From Sipunculus nudus (taxonomy: Eukaryota > Annelida > Sipuncula > Golfingiida > Sipunculidae): 64,000 bases of DNA. Under the pieces are notes generated by a model, which saw only the letters and a list, made by a program, of their open reading frames with translations, ran no database searches and was not told the origin of the DNA. Numbering within the stretch: the stretch's first letter is position 1; every line of letters begins with the position of its first letter. The stretch covers positions 1,688,019 to 1,752,018 of the forward strand of contig CM049306.1 of the NCBI GenBank assembly GCA_026874595.1, given 5' to 3'. Shown piece by piece: positions 22,101-34,132 of this stretch. A program made the translations under genes and the position numbers.

Positions 22101-22592
22101 TTAAACCTTTATACTGAAATTCCACAATCGTGCCTGCTTAAATAAAAAAAACTGGTTTGACAAATATTGTAAAATGAAATGTGTTTCTAATTAACATATT
22201 TCATTTAATGTTTACAAATTTACATCCTCACTCTGATAAAACTTATTACTCATGTATCACTCAAAGGTCTTTAAAAATGGAGCAAGTTATTTCTCTTAAA
22301 TGTAAATTTTCATTATTATATTGTTTGTACAGTTGGAACAGCTGGTCAACAACAATAGTTTGATCACTTCCTGCTATCTCTGTGCTGAATAATGTCTCAA
22401 AATGCACTATTCAGTATTTGTAATTAGTATATTATTTAGCAGTTGTAAATATTAATTACAATGATTCAGGCATTATTTATCCACAGCTTCCAGTGTAAAG
22501 CAGTACAAGTCTTGAGATAAATTTTATAAATATAACACAGAATATGTAATCCACCTCATGTAATGCACACAGCAAAACTTGCTATTTCCTCT
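19166..22592. other. Repeat-derived non-coding region
   Basis: No gene was recognised. It holds a block at 19720-19790 like 16540-16610 (GAGATAGCATGGG and ACCATCGCATAAG), a 14-nt G run at 19907-19920, and two diverged family A start motifs (20701-20733 and 20884-20916, GGGTC then CTCAGCTGA) with a decayed end near 21150-21170 (GCTAACAGACGGGCAG). Short open frames show no domain. Confidence 0.5.
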
Positions 22593-22593
22593 G

Positions 22594-22705
22594 ACGGATG
22601 ATATATAATACTATAGCAGACAGATAATATATAATACTACAGCAGACTGATGATATATAATACTACAGTAGACTGATGATAAATAATATTACAGCAGACT
22701 AGGGT
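22594..22705 (+). repeat. 26-bp tandem repeat, four units
   Basis: ATATATAATAC recurs at 22601, 22627 and 22653, with a variant at 22679; GCAGAC lies between. Confidence 0.85.
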
Positions 22706-23925
22706 CATGAGGTATCATGTTGCGCTGGTTTGGATGACATCGGTATTAATAATGAAGCACCTGTATACTCAAGCATGATACATCATGCAATCACCAGCTC
22801 TACCTAGTGGCTATGTAAAGATGTATTCTTGAACATCCGGCAGATACTGGCTCCCCCTAATGGCTTATGCAAAGATCTACAAGGTTTACATTGGCACAGA
22901 CCACAATATGAGCTCAGAAATTAATAAGTGACCCATGGGTCATGACACACAGCTGACTGGGAAGAGATATGCAAAAGGAAATTTTATCATCGGAATGGTA
23001 GTATATACCCATTCAACTGAAGCATCAAACAGATTAACCAACAGGCTGACACTGTGCACGTGTCTGTATCAATATATCTCAAAAATAGAGAAAAAATGTA
23101 TAAACTTTAAAAAGAATACAGGTGGCTCCACCAGTCTGCAGAAACTAATAAAAACACTTAATGGTCAATATGCATGCAAAGAATCATGGTGGTCTCTGGA
23201 TAAGTTGTTCAGATACTTCAGCTTTTGAATCAAATTTTCCATTGACAGATACCCACATCTTTAAAGGTCTCAAAAAAGGAGAAAAAAATTCGTAAAAATT
23301 TGAAAAAAAAAAAATAGAGTTAGCGCACTCAGTCTGCTGAAACTGATGGAACACCTCATGATCAATATGTATGCCAAAAATCATGATCATCAGTGTTGTA
23401 GTTAATGAGACACTGGAGTTTTTGTATAAGGATATGGGTAACAGAGACCTAATTTCAGGTTTCCATGGAGACATTTCATGGGTCTCCCCGTGTGTAAAGA
23501 ATGAAGATTCTAGGTCCAGTTGTTATGATTTGTGGCCTGTTTAAAGATGTTCATATCTTTAAAGGTCTAAAAAATAGAGAAAAAAAATTCGAATAAAAGC
23601 CCGAACAAATACAAGTGGTGCCACCAGTCTGCAGAAACTGATGAAACACTCCATGAACAATATCCATGCAGAGAATCATGGTGATCTCTGCATTAGTTGT
23701 TCAGCTACTTCAGCTTTTGTATCAAATTTTCCATTATTTTGAGCTGTACTTTGGAGTGCCATAGCTCAAAGGATATGGGTAACAGAGACCTAATTTCAGG
23801 TTTCCATGGAGACTTTTCATTGGTGTCCCTGTGTGTCAAGAATGAAGATTCTAGGTCCAGTTGTTACGATTTGTACCCTGTTTACAGATAACTACATCCT
23901 TAAAGGTCTCAAAAATAGAGAGAAA

Positions 23926-24982
23926 ACAAGGGACCCATGGGTCACATGGCTCAGCTGAATTTTGGAAAATATTAGTAACTGCAAAATATTTTAATTTCTT
24001 TTGTTTTTTGTATGTATATTATCATTAGAAAAGCTATGAGAAAATGGCCCTGCTGAAATGAAACTATGTAAATTACAGAATAATGGACATGAGCTAAACC
24101 ATTTAGTGATGCACCAAGGGAACAAATAAGCCTACGGTAAGTGTTATACAAAAGTATCATTTCATAAACAAATAATGTGTGAAGGTAATTAAGTTTTCAA
24201 AAGTTAAATATATGGCCATATGAGTTAAAAATTAATCCCACAAAGTTTAACCAATATTCCTAATTTTAATAGTTAACAGTGTTATTCACACCTAGGCCCC
24301 ACCAACTTTAAGAGATATGAATGAAATTCTACAAAGTATTTATATCTTCGTAAATCTTGTCAGTTAGCACTTACATTAGATCCTAATATTTTATTACATT
24401 TGAATATCAGGATCAAATTCCTGAAATTTTTTTCTTTAAAAAAATCAAAATTGTCCAAGTCCCATCAAAAAGAATTTATTTAACATTAAAATTATAAGAT
24501 TCATCTTGTTGATCAGTCCTGTGTATTGAAGGGGTGGGTGGAGGGAGGGGTCTCCATTGTTACTGCTCGTTGCTGAAAAAAAATGTTAATTTTAAGATTC
24601 ACCTAGTTCATAGTACAGGTCTGTCAACAGAATGGGGGGGGGGGGGGGGGGGGGGGGAAGGCTCCCTGTGATATGGTATTAACTGCAGACAGTCTGATCA
24701 AGCTCAACTCAGTGGAGAGAGGGCTTGCCCTAGTGATGGGACTGCATAATTATTATGCCAACAGCCTGGGGAGCATAGAGAGCTGCACTGAATGACCTAC
24801 AGTGACTAAAGTGGACTGCTTGACAATGTAAGGGAATACAACAAGAGCCTCCAAAACAATTCAAAACTAGCCTAATTTTGCAGCTTTTATTTTTATATTT
24901 CAGATTTTAACAGATTAAATCCTTATGTGTACATACTGTGAAAATTAAATCAACAGTACTTACTTGTCAGCTGAGCTAAAAA
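23926..24982 (+). mobile_element. Family A copy A3, nested in A2
   Basis: It starts ACAAGGGACCCATGGGTCAC and ends GTCAGCTGAGCTAAAAA (24966-24982), without the usual microsatellite. A 24-nt G run lies at 24634-24657. It sits between ATAGAGAGAAA and TTGTAAAAATTTGAAAA, the A-rich linker of the outer element. Confidence 0.7.
24634..24657 (+). repeat. Poly-G tract, 24 nt
   Basis: Uninterrupted G run, the longest in the window, inside family A copy A3. Confidence 0.95.
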
Positions 24983-26267
24983 TTGTAAAAATTTGAAAAA
25001 ATACAGGTGGCGCCACCAGTCTGCAGGAACTTATGGAACACATCTTGATCAATATGTATGCCAAAACTCATGACCATCAGTGTTGTAGTTATTGATATGT
25101 TGCATTTTTTTTATCAAATTTTCCATTATTCTGGGGGGTAATTGGGAGCCCAACAGTTCAAAGGTTATAGGTAACAGAGACCTTATTTCAGGTTTCCATG
25201 GAGACTTTTCATAGGTCTCTCACTGTGTCAAGAATAAAGATTCTAGGTCCAGTCTTTACGATTTGTGCCCTGTTAATAGATGTTCACATTTTAAAAAGTC
25301 TAAAAACTAGAGAAAACAATTCGTAAACAAGGGACCTATGGGTCACGGCGCTCAGCTTAAGTTTGAAATTTTTGCAAATGCAAAATATTCTATTTTAATG
25401 TTTTTCATTTATATAAGCATATGAGAAGCTAAGAGGAAAGAGGCCCTCCTACTTGGTTATAGTAAAGTTCTAAATATATGATTGCAAACTAATACTCTGA
25501 CAAGACTGTCATGAAGAAAAACAGTAAAAGTTTTGAGATACTGTGATGCATATGAAAAATTTACAGATGGACAGGCCAGTGGACAGAATGGACTAATACC
25601 TTTATTTCACTTTCAAGGGAATAATACATTTAAGTTTATATATAAGCCTATTATTTAAGCATATCCACTTTTTTCATTAAAATAGTTTTTATCTGATTAA
25701 TTTTTTTCATTTACAAGTTTTATAAATTTGTATTAAAAAACACTGTTATAAAAATATAAGTTAAATATTAGAATTCTAAGTTGCATATCCAGAGTGTAGC
25801 TCATATTGGGTCATATTATGCATACACATATATTTTTATTAGTTTTAATTCACAAATGTTTAAACTGAATGTAAAAGAAAATAACGCCACAACATGACAT
25901 CTACAATATTATTCCTTGAATCACTATTAAAAAGTTTTGCACATTGGAGTTTTCAGTACATGCTTAATCTTATTCACAGAAATAAAATAAAAGATTCAGT
26001 AAATTTGGTAAAAAAAACATCCTTTAAAATAAAGTATACACACTGTTGGTTGAATGAGGGACAAACAATATCATTATGCTAATTACAATCTAAGCTTATC
26101 TGATGAACATCCACACTTTCATAGCAATACACCACTTTGTGGACACAATTAAATGTGCACTTTAATCACTGTAACCCTGGTGGTAAATACATAATATAAA
26201 ATGTAGCATTGCATAGCCAAAATGAAATACAGAAAATTATAACATTCCTCTAGTTAATGCACCATCT

Positions 26268-26288
26268 GGGGGGGGGGGGGGGGGGGGG
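26268..26288 (+). repeat. Poly-G tract, 21 nt
   Basis: G run in copy A4, with flanks shared by the tract at 58525 (CTAGTT-ATGCACC before, GCAGGGCAGAGGGGAAGCC after). Confidence 0.95.
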
Positions 26289-27795
26289 TTATGCAGGGCA
26301 GAGGGGAAGCCTGCTAGTAGTGGCCAAGCTGGGCCAAGGCAAGCTGCCTGGGGTAGGTTACATAATACAAGTGTAGGCTGTGCTACTAGGTGGGCTAGAT
26401 GTAAACAACACTTGACATGGTGTATGAAAACTAGAATAAAAGCTACTCTTTTCACTCAATTCCTTTGAACTTTCAGATTTTGAAAGATTAAATCCTTATG
26501 TATATGTGCTGTGAAAATTAAATCAACAGTGCTTACAGGGAAAAAACGTGCCATTGCCAAAGTTGGACAAAATTTAAGGTACTGATTTTTTATTTATGCT
26601 AATAACTTGAAAAAATTTGCAAAATTCAGATCTAATTTTGGGTAAAGTTATATTCCTGAAAAAAAAAGTCTCTAGCTTCAGCAATTCTCATCATAGGGGA
26701 GTAAATATATTTCTTGATTTTTTACAAAGTGCATTATATTTTGGCCCATAACTTAAAACAATTACCCAATACTGACGTCATTTCTGGCATGTGCATAGAT
26801 AATATATGGAAAAATATGTATATTATATATGATCAAAGTCAGATCTGTGGTTTTGATATTAGGCAGTCTTAAAGTGTAACAATGGGTTTTTAATGGAAAA
26901 ATGAAGATTTTCATTAATATATAGAAGGAATTAAGTCCTAGTGACCAAATTCTTGGCATGATAGGGGATTTTGGAGACGTCTAACTGTATGCCAAATTTA
27001 AGGAACTTAGATCTGAAGCTCGGGAGCTCAGCTCTAGCAAACTGCATAACACTAGCTTGATATAAACAATATGTGACATGGTGCTTGCAAACTTGAATAA
27101 AATCTACAGTTTTTTATCAACTGGTTTCAAATTTTTGGTGTTAACAGTTGAAATGCTAACAAAAACATGCTTTGAAAATTAAATCCACAGCAGTTACAGG
27201 AAAAAAACGTGCCATGGTCAAATTTGGGCAAAATTTAAGGTACCAATTTTTTATTTTTGCTAATTTTTTAAAAATTTAAAAGATTTTGATCTAATTTTGG
27301 GTAAACAATTTAATTTTGATTAATTAAAGTAATATTTCTGGAAAAAAAGTGCTTAGCTTTAACAAGTTTTGTGTTAAGTGATCAAATTTCTTTCCTGATT
27401 ATTTACAAAATGCATTATGTTTGGGCCCGTAACTTTTTTAAATTATATAATACAGACCTAATTTCTGGCATGTGCATAGGAACTATATAGAGGATTATTT
27501 ATGGTAAATATGAGGAAAAACAAATGAGTGGTTTTGATATTAGGCAGTCCTGAAGTGTGAAAATAGGTTTTTAGTAAAAAATTGAGGTTTTTCCTTAATT
27601 TCTCAAAGGAACGAAGTTGCAAAGACCCAGTTTTCGGCTTGGTAGAAGATCTTGGGGACATCTAACATTATGCCGAATTTTGGATTCCTAGGTCTTACGG
27701 TTTCAAAACGTGCCACATCTACGGAGGGACGGACAGACAGACGGACGGTGGACGGCACGACAGACGGACGGACGACGGACAATCGACCACGACTA

Positions 27796-27826
27796 TAGCT
27801 CAGATGACTTATAGTCAGCTGAGCTA
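27796..27826 (+). repeat. Family A 3'-terminal stem-loop (reference copy)
   Basis: TAGCTCAG, A, TGACT, loop TAT, AGTCA, G, CTGAGCTA: 13 base pairs with one A/G mismatch, directly followed by AAAA. The same hairpin is at 52848-52878, 55496-55526 and 60022-60052, with one or a few changes at 37496-37526 and near 28152-28185. Confidence 0.9.
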
Positions 27827-28282
27827 AAAATTGAAAATACAGGTGGCGCCACCAGTGATGAAACATCTCATGATCAATATGTATGCCAAAAATCATGACC
27901 ATCAGTGATGTAGTTAATGAGATGTTGAAGTTTTTGTATGAAATTTTTTACTATTCTTGGGGGTACTTTGGGGCCCCATAGCTCGAAGGATATGGGTTAT
28001 TTCTGGTTTCCAAGGAGATTTTTCATGGACCTCTCAGAATGTGAAGTTACAAGATTCTAAGTCCAGCGGTTACAATTTGTGCCTGGTTAAAGGACGGACA
28101 GACAGACAGACGGACAGCTAGACAGACGGACGACAGACAAAGAGTGATCGCTATAGCTCAGCATAACTGAAAGTCAGCTGAGCTAAAAAGCTGAGAATTG
28201 TTAATGTGACACCGAGGGTCAAATGAGTACCTGAATGAGGAACCATGAAAATCTGACAGAGGACTAATATAGAAAGATATTC

Positions 28283-29250
28283 AGCAAGGATTACACCAGC
28301 AACATACACCCACCTACTCCAAGTAGTCTGTACTAGATACACACTAAGGACTGTACCAGCAAGATACTCAGTCAGGACTCTACCAGCAACACAGTCAGTC
28401 AGGATTTTACCAGCAACATACTCGGTTAACAATGTACCAGCAACATACTCAGTCAGGACTGTATCAGGAACATAGTCACAACTGTACCAGCAACATAGCC
28501 AGTACTGTTCCAGCAACACATTAAGTCAGGACTGTACCAGCAAATACTCAGTGAATACTGTACCAGCAAGATATCCAGTAAGGACTGTACAAGCAACACA
28601 GTTAGTCAGGACTGTACCAGCAACATAGCCAGTACTTTTCCAGCAACACATTAAGTCAGGACTGTACCAGCAAATACTCAGTGAATTCTGTACCAGCAAG
28701 ATATCCAGTAAGGATTGTACAAGCAACACAGTCAGGACTGTACCAGCAACATACTAAGTCAAGACTGTACCAGCAACATACCCAGTCAGGAGTGCACCAG
28801 CAACATGCTAAGTCAGGACTGTACCAGCAACATGCTAAGTCAAGACTGTACCAGCATCATACTCAGTCAAGACTGTACCAGCAACATAGCCAGTACTGTT
28901 CCAGCAACACATTAAGTCAGGACTGTACCAGCAACATGCTAAGTCAGGACTGTACCAGCAACATGCTAAGTCAGGACTGTATCAGCAACAAACTCAGTCA
29001 AGACTGTGCCAGCAACATACCCAGTCAGGAGTGCACCAGCAACATGCTAAGTCAGGACTGTACCAGCAACACATTAAGTCAGGACTGTACCAGCAACATG
29101 CTCAGTCAGGACTGTACCAGCAACACAGTTAGTCAGGACTGTACCAGCAACATACTTAGTCAAGACTGCACCAGCAACATACCCAGTCAGGAGTGCACCA
29201 GCAACATGCTAAGTCAGGACTGTACCAGCAACATGCTCAGTGAGGAATTT
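28283..29250 (+). repeat. 27-bp minisatellite (about 35 units)
   Basis: The unit GTCAGGACTGTACCAGCAAC plus a 7-nt variable end (ATGCTAA, ATACTCA or ACATTAA) recurs mostly every 27 bp. Larger repeats of about 132 bp are visible (CATAGCCAGTACT at 28493, 28625 and about 28885). Because 27 is nine codons and the unit lacks a stop in one frame, a 254-codon open frame (28681-29445) results. Its codons carry no sign of selection visible here, so it is not called a gene. Confidence 0.9.
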
Positions 29251-30160
29251 ACAATCAAAGATATAGGATTTGTTTTTCTTGTTGACACTCCATTAATCTG
29301 TTGTCAGATTCATTTGCTGGGGGTACCAGTGATCTGTCAGTTGTTGTCAGCTTCATTAACTGGCATTACACACTGTTATAGGTGTGCATCCCCAACAGAA
29401 CTTGTTTTATCAGAGAAACCTTGGAACATGCATCTGGAAACCTGATACAGAAAATGTCATGCTTGTAGGAGTATGCTGGCCTGTTAACACTGAATAATAA
29501 TCCACATGATTTCTTTATGACAAACAAAATAAGATAGGCTACATTCTAAATCATGGCCAACAAAATTAACTGTATTAATTTATGATTTATAACCATCTAA
29601 ATTACTTGCACCACACTATGAGTCATGGTAAAGATTCCAGTTGACAGTTATAATTATAAACTGATAATCCAAACCAAAACACATGAAGAACGGCAAAGGA
29701 GCTTGAAACCAAATAACCAAACTTGACTATTCTTCTTGCTGAACCTACACACCCCATTCTCACAATCAAATTATGTCACTTACATCAGTGTATATGTACA
29801 ATGAACAAGCCTTCCAGTTTATGAATATATTATACATGCTTTATCTACATGGTAATGTACAGTGGTATCCACAAGATACATTTGTGCATCTCTCTCCAAC
29901 AGGGCTTTGTGACTCACATTTGCCCTAATGCATAAATATTTTCACATACACACACACATACACTCATCCATACAATGTAACACCTGCAGAGCGCTGAGCC
30001 ACCCCTCACGAGCACCTCGCTGCTGCTGGCATTTAACAGTGTCCTCCTGCCATCAATTATGATAATCACTTTATATTATATATATATATAAAAAAAATAA
30101 TAATACCACATCTGCAAAAGGCATGAGGAGCTAATAATATTACATATATATGAAATAAAC
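29251..30160. other. Non-coding stretch between two arrays
   Basis: Nothing coding was recognised. There is a CACATACACACACACATACAC microsatellite near 29945 and a TA run near 30072-30090. Confidence 0.5.
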
Positions 30161-30161
30161 T

Positions 30162-30935
30162 GTAATGTATGACATACACAAGGCTGAACTCATATGACAC
30201 TGTAATGTATGACATACACAAGGCTGAACTCATATGAAACCAATGTATGACATACACAAGGCTGAACTCATACAACACTTTATGCATGACATACACAAGG
30301 CTGAACTCATGACACTCATGTATGACATACACAAGGCTGAACTCATATGACACTGTAATGTATGACATTCTAGGGGTGAACTTGTATAACACTTTATGTA
30401 TGACATACACAAAGCTGAACTCATATGACACTAATGTATGACATACACAAGGCTGAACTCATATGACACTGTAATGTATGACATACTAGGGCTGAACTCA
30501 TATGACACTGTAATGTATGACATACACAAGGCTGAACTCATATAACACTATGTATGATATATACAAGGCTGAACTCATATAACACTTTATGTATGACATA
30601 CACAAGGCTGAACTCATATGACACTGTTATGTATGACATACACAAGGCTGAACTCCTATGACACTGTAATGTATGACAATCACAAGGCTGAACTCATATA
30701 ACACTTTATGTATGACATACACAAGGCTGAACTCATATGACACTGTAATGTATGACATACACAAGGCTGAACTCATTTGACACTAATGTATGACATACCC
30801 AAGGCTGAACTCATATGACACTTTATGTATGATATACACAAGGCTGAACTCATATGACACTGTAATGTATGACATACACAAGGCTGAACTCATTTGACAC
30901 TTTATGTATGATATACACAAGGCTGAACTCATATA
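30162..30935 (+). repeat. Tandem array of about 40-bp units (about 20)
   Basis: The unit contains ATGTATGACATACACAAGG and CTGAACTCATATGACACT. Unit length varies from about 36 to 40 bp, with local deletions and an AGGG-for-CACAAGG variant near 30370 and 30486. Confidence 0.9.
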
Positions 30936-33061
30936 CACAAAGTCAACATGTCACAATAATTTTTTAACTGATATAATCTTGATTAAAATTTTAATACTGT
31001 ATCTGTATATATCTGTATCTGTATATATCTGTATCTTGAAAACTGCAACAAAGTGCAATCAATTACAAGAGCAACAAACATTTCCAACATTGTCTAAGCA
31101 ACAACACTAAACAGGGGGATTTTTGCACCATCTACCTATAGCCTTGCAGATAATTTTTAAAACTGCTTCAGTCAGGTCCATTCCAAAGTGATGAAATCCA
31201 TGGTTTCATTTGGTCTGAGATTCATGATTCATGAGTGCAATACTATCAAATTTAAAACTGAATATATTTTCAATTGTAATTGTTGTTATACAATCAAAGT
31301 TCACTGACCAATCATCAACACAACCAGGAAGACCCACAATGGACAAAGCTTCACTGTTTGCTGAAACAAAACTGCTTTTAAAATGCAGTGATGAAACATG
31401 GATTTGTGTGTATCTACAGAGGGAAATGTGTAGATAAGGTATATCAACTGTCAACATAGTGTAGACAACTAACACTGGTCTGTGTTAACAGTGTCAATTG
31501 ACAGCATTCTGTTGACAGAAAGGGCTCCTGATAGTGTGTTGACAGTATCTCCTGTCAGCATTTTGCAGACAGCATATGTACAACTACAACTGGTCTGCAC
31601 TGACAGAATTTCTATTGACAGTATTTTGTTAGCAGAAAATGTCTATTGACAAGAATTTGTTGACAGACTGTCTACTCTAAGCACTGTGAATACATGTGCA
31701 ACTAACACTTGTCAATGTTGACAGACAGTGATGTCTATTGATGGCATTTTGTTGACAGAAAATGACAATATGACACTCGCAGTCACTGTTACAGCACTTT
31801 GAAGTATAACTGACACTATGGGTTCCTGACAACATCAAATTTCAATACAAGTGGGTCTCACCATCACAGACTACAGCTATAATATGAACTTGGTGTATCT
31901 GCATTCACTGCAGAGATGCCCTGGCCTTTTCAAAGATTTAGATGTGGGTGTATGAATATGCAAATTAATAATATAACCAGAACACAGGGCACACCAAAAT
32001 GCATATAAAAAGCACCAACATGCATAAAACAAGCAGGTCTCAAGTGTGGATGTAAAAGCAAGTGTTAAAAGTGCCCAATCAACTACCTTTTGAAAGAGAA
32101 TTAATGTGATTTCTGGCTTCCTCTGTGTCTACATAAATGATCCAAGGGTAATTTTAGTTGTGAAAGTTCACATAAGGCCTTTGTGAAGGATGTATGAACT
32201 TATTTATCAACAACATGTTTGTAAACACAGCAATGTTGACAAACAGGAAAAAATATCTTACCCTAGGTGATAGGTTGCATATATGTGGAGGTAGAAAGGT
32301 CACATGTTTCAAAAAGCCATTTGCAAAGCTCTGGCTTATCTGAACTGCTGCCAGATGCCCTTGTTGAATATGTTTTCATTATTTTTGGGTTTTTATAAAC
32401 ACTTTGATATAAACAAAACAAGCAGCCCATGTGCGGTGATATCCATGTTTTCTGGCCTATTTTATGAATGCTCAAAGGGATTACCTTTAGTTTTATAAAG
32501 GTCAGATAGGTGATTGGGCCCCTTTAAACATCTAAGGTACCAGATAAAAATATCATGACACTGAAGTCATTGTGAGGAAATAAACTCTTCATCACTGTAC
32601 CAGACTACCATGTTCATGAAAGGTGCATTTCTTACCAAATAATATATGTATGTTTACAAAACACGTATAAACAGAGCTTAGCAGAGCTTTGTGGCTGGCT
32701 GAGCTGATAGTGTTTAATGCATAATCATAAACCTGCCACAGATTGCATGATGAAAGCAGGCACAAGAAGCTAGTGTACCAGGGTAACGGTGGTGTTTGAT
32801 ATGAAGAGACAGTGGACCAAAAAAGCAGTATCAGCTGACAGTGGCTGTACCACTCCAGTCCTCAGTCTACTGTATCAGCAACTTGTGAGTCACTGTCAGC
32901 TGTTCACTCTGACTAGGATCTAATATGTCACTTCTTGACCAGACTGGTCTAACATCAGTTTAGACTCTGGAACCTTATCTTCAGCAGACCAGGTAGGCAG
33001 TTCTGTAGTGGAAGCCCCTTAACACAGTCACTTGGTTACTGTTCAGTCACTGTTAGTGCTG
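30936..33061. other. Probable 3' UTR and intergenic DNA after the minus-strand gene
   Basis: No coding stretch was recognised. It contains a TATCTGTATA microsatellite (30998-31034) and about three degenerate units of roughly 115 bp at 31467-31770 (CAACTA-CACTGGTCT, TATTGACAG and TTTTGTTGACAGAAAATG words). Reading on the minus strand from the stop at 33062, ATTAAA at 32718-32713 is a possible polyadenylation signal about 350 bp downstream. No better candidate was chosen. Confidence 0.4.
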
Positions 33062-33105
33062 TCAAGAATCTGTACTGCGAGTCATGAACGCCATTGGTGA
33101 GGCCT
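33062..33105 (-). CDS. Unidentified host gene, last coding exon
   Basis: On the minus strand the acceptor TATTTCAG precedes AGGCC at 33105. Two bases complete the codon left by the exon at 36117-36160, then 13 codons (ASPMAFMTRSTDS) follow to TGA at 33064-33062. The phase match with the upstream exon, a pyrimidine-rich acceptor and a prompt stop support it. The exon is short, so a chance reading cannot be fully excluded on its own. It defines the C-terminus of the protein. Function unknown. Confidence 0.6.
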
Positions 33106-33164
33106 CTGAAATAGATACATGTCATGTTACTTGTCTCTGGAGTCGAACTTCTACATGCAGTTTT

Positions 33165-33640
33165 ACAGTCTACACAATACTGTAAAAAAACGTTAACAAT
33201 TTACAGTCCACATAATGTTATAAAGCTGCTTGGCTTTACAGTCAATAAAATCCCATAAGCTCCTGGACTTAAACAGTTTACATTATGTTATAAAACTGTA
33301 GGCTTTACAGTAAATAAAATCCCATAAGCTCCTGGACTTTTACAGTTTACATAATGTTATAAAACTGTAGGCTCTTATAGTCAACTGACTGTTATAAAAC
33401 TGCTAGGCTTTTGCAGTGTACATATGTTACAAAATTGCCTGGCTTTTACAGTTTACAGAATGTTATAAAACTGCTGCGCTTTTGCACTTAACGCTATGTT
33501 AGAGAGCTCCTGGGCTATTACATGTTACACAATGTTATAAAACTGCTGTGCTTTTGCAGTTAACAAAATGTTACAGAACTACTGTGCTTTTGAAATCTAC
33601 TGAATGTTATAAAACTGCTTTGGCTTTCAATTATCTGGCT
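33165..33640 (+). repeat. Degenerate tandem array, about 37-40 bp, in the last intron
   Basis: About 12 units with TTTACAGT, TACATAATGTTATAAAACTG and GGCTTT words. A two-unit block including AATAAAATCCCATAAGCTCC is itself duplicated (33245 and 33308). Confidence 0.8.
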
Positions 33641-33699
33641 TGAAACTACATGCCACACTAAATCAAATCCTTCCTTACATATTATCTGAATCATCAGAT

Positions 33700-33868
33700 A
33701 ATTACCTCTGCCAAACCATGGGGGTTATGTTTTTGGCAGCTTTTGTTTGTTTATTTACATCCATGACATTTTTTAAAGGGAAAATGCTGCATTTCTGACA
33801 ATGCCATATGAGGGTAATAAGCTGCCATGGCAGAGGTCTGCACTCTCTGAGTGCAAATTTCTAGTTAT
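33700..33868 (+). mobile_element. Small MITE-like repeat
   Basis: The left part reads ATTACCTCTGCCA then GGGGGTTATGTTTTTGGCAG; the right part reads CCATGGCAGAGGTCTGCAC, TCTCTGAGTGC and TTTCTAGTTA. CTCTGCCA and GGCAGAG near the two ends are inverted. It resembles a widespread animal repeat ending AGTGCAAATTTCTAGTT. Family name not assigned. Confidence 0.5.
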
Positions 33869-34132
33869 TTTCTATTTTGATTAGTAATTTTCTAAGATTG
33901 GTAACTTTATAATTCTTCTTACCAGAATACATTTTATAAACATTTATCTTGTTTCAATGGAGCTGAATCGCCGTGGTTCTCATGGGAGTATACACCTAAA
34001 ACTGTACTTTAATAATAAACACAGGAATAAGCCAGTCAGAAACTTTGTTTCAGATATTATAAATTACAGGAAGCTAGGTCATTAACAGACATGCATCAGT
34101 TGTAGTACAGTCTGCAATGTATAAGTTACTTC

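Larger units (their letters stand above)
25327..27830 (+). mobile_element. Family A copy A4, long form, nested in A2
   Basis: It starts ACAAGGGACCTATGGGTCAC with GCTCAGCTTA and ends with (ACGG)n at 27725-27778 and the 31-nt terminal hairpin at 27796-27826 plus AAAA. Two internal tandem units (about 26530-27000 and 27190-27720) each hold ACGTGCCAT, GGCAAAATTTAAGGTAC and GATATTAGGCAGTC words. A 21-nt G run is at 26268-26288. Flanking TTCGTAA and TTGAAAATACAGG join to match the uninterrupted linker of copy A5 near 37165. Confidence 0.8.
22927..28189 (+). mobile_element. Family A copy A2, outer element of a nest
   Basis: The start motif GTGACCCATGGGTC with CACAGCTGA is at 22927. The matching right end ((ACAG/ACGG)n at 28093-28136, CTATAGCTCAG, CTGAGCTAAAAA) is at 28189. 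Between them lie internal blocks of A2 (GGTGGCGCCACCAGTCTGCAG and GATATGGGTAACAGAGACC words near 23120, 23340, 23610, 25007 and 27842), interrupted by two younger family A copies at 23926-24982 and 25327-27830. No protein is encoded. Confidence 0.65.

Noticed and set aside
23184-23474. 96-codon minus-strand frame and similar ones in family A blocks
   Set aside because: Falls in repeated non-coding family A sequence (GGTGGCGCCACC and GATATGGG blocks), without a conserved start or domain.
30066-30431. 121-codon minus-strand frame rich in MSYEFSLVYVIH-type repeats
   Set aside because: Direct translation of the 40-bp tandem array; it breaks as soon as unit length changes.
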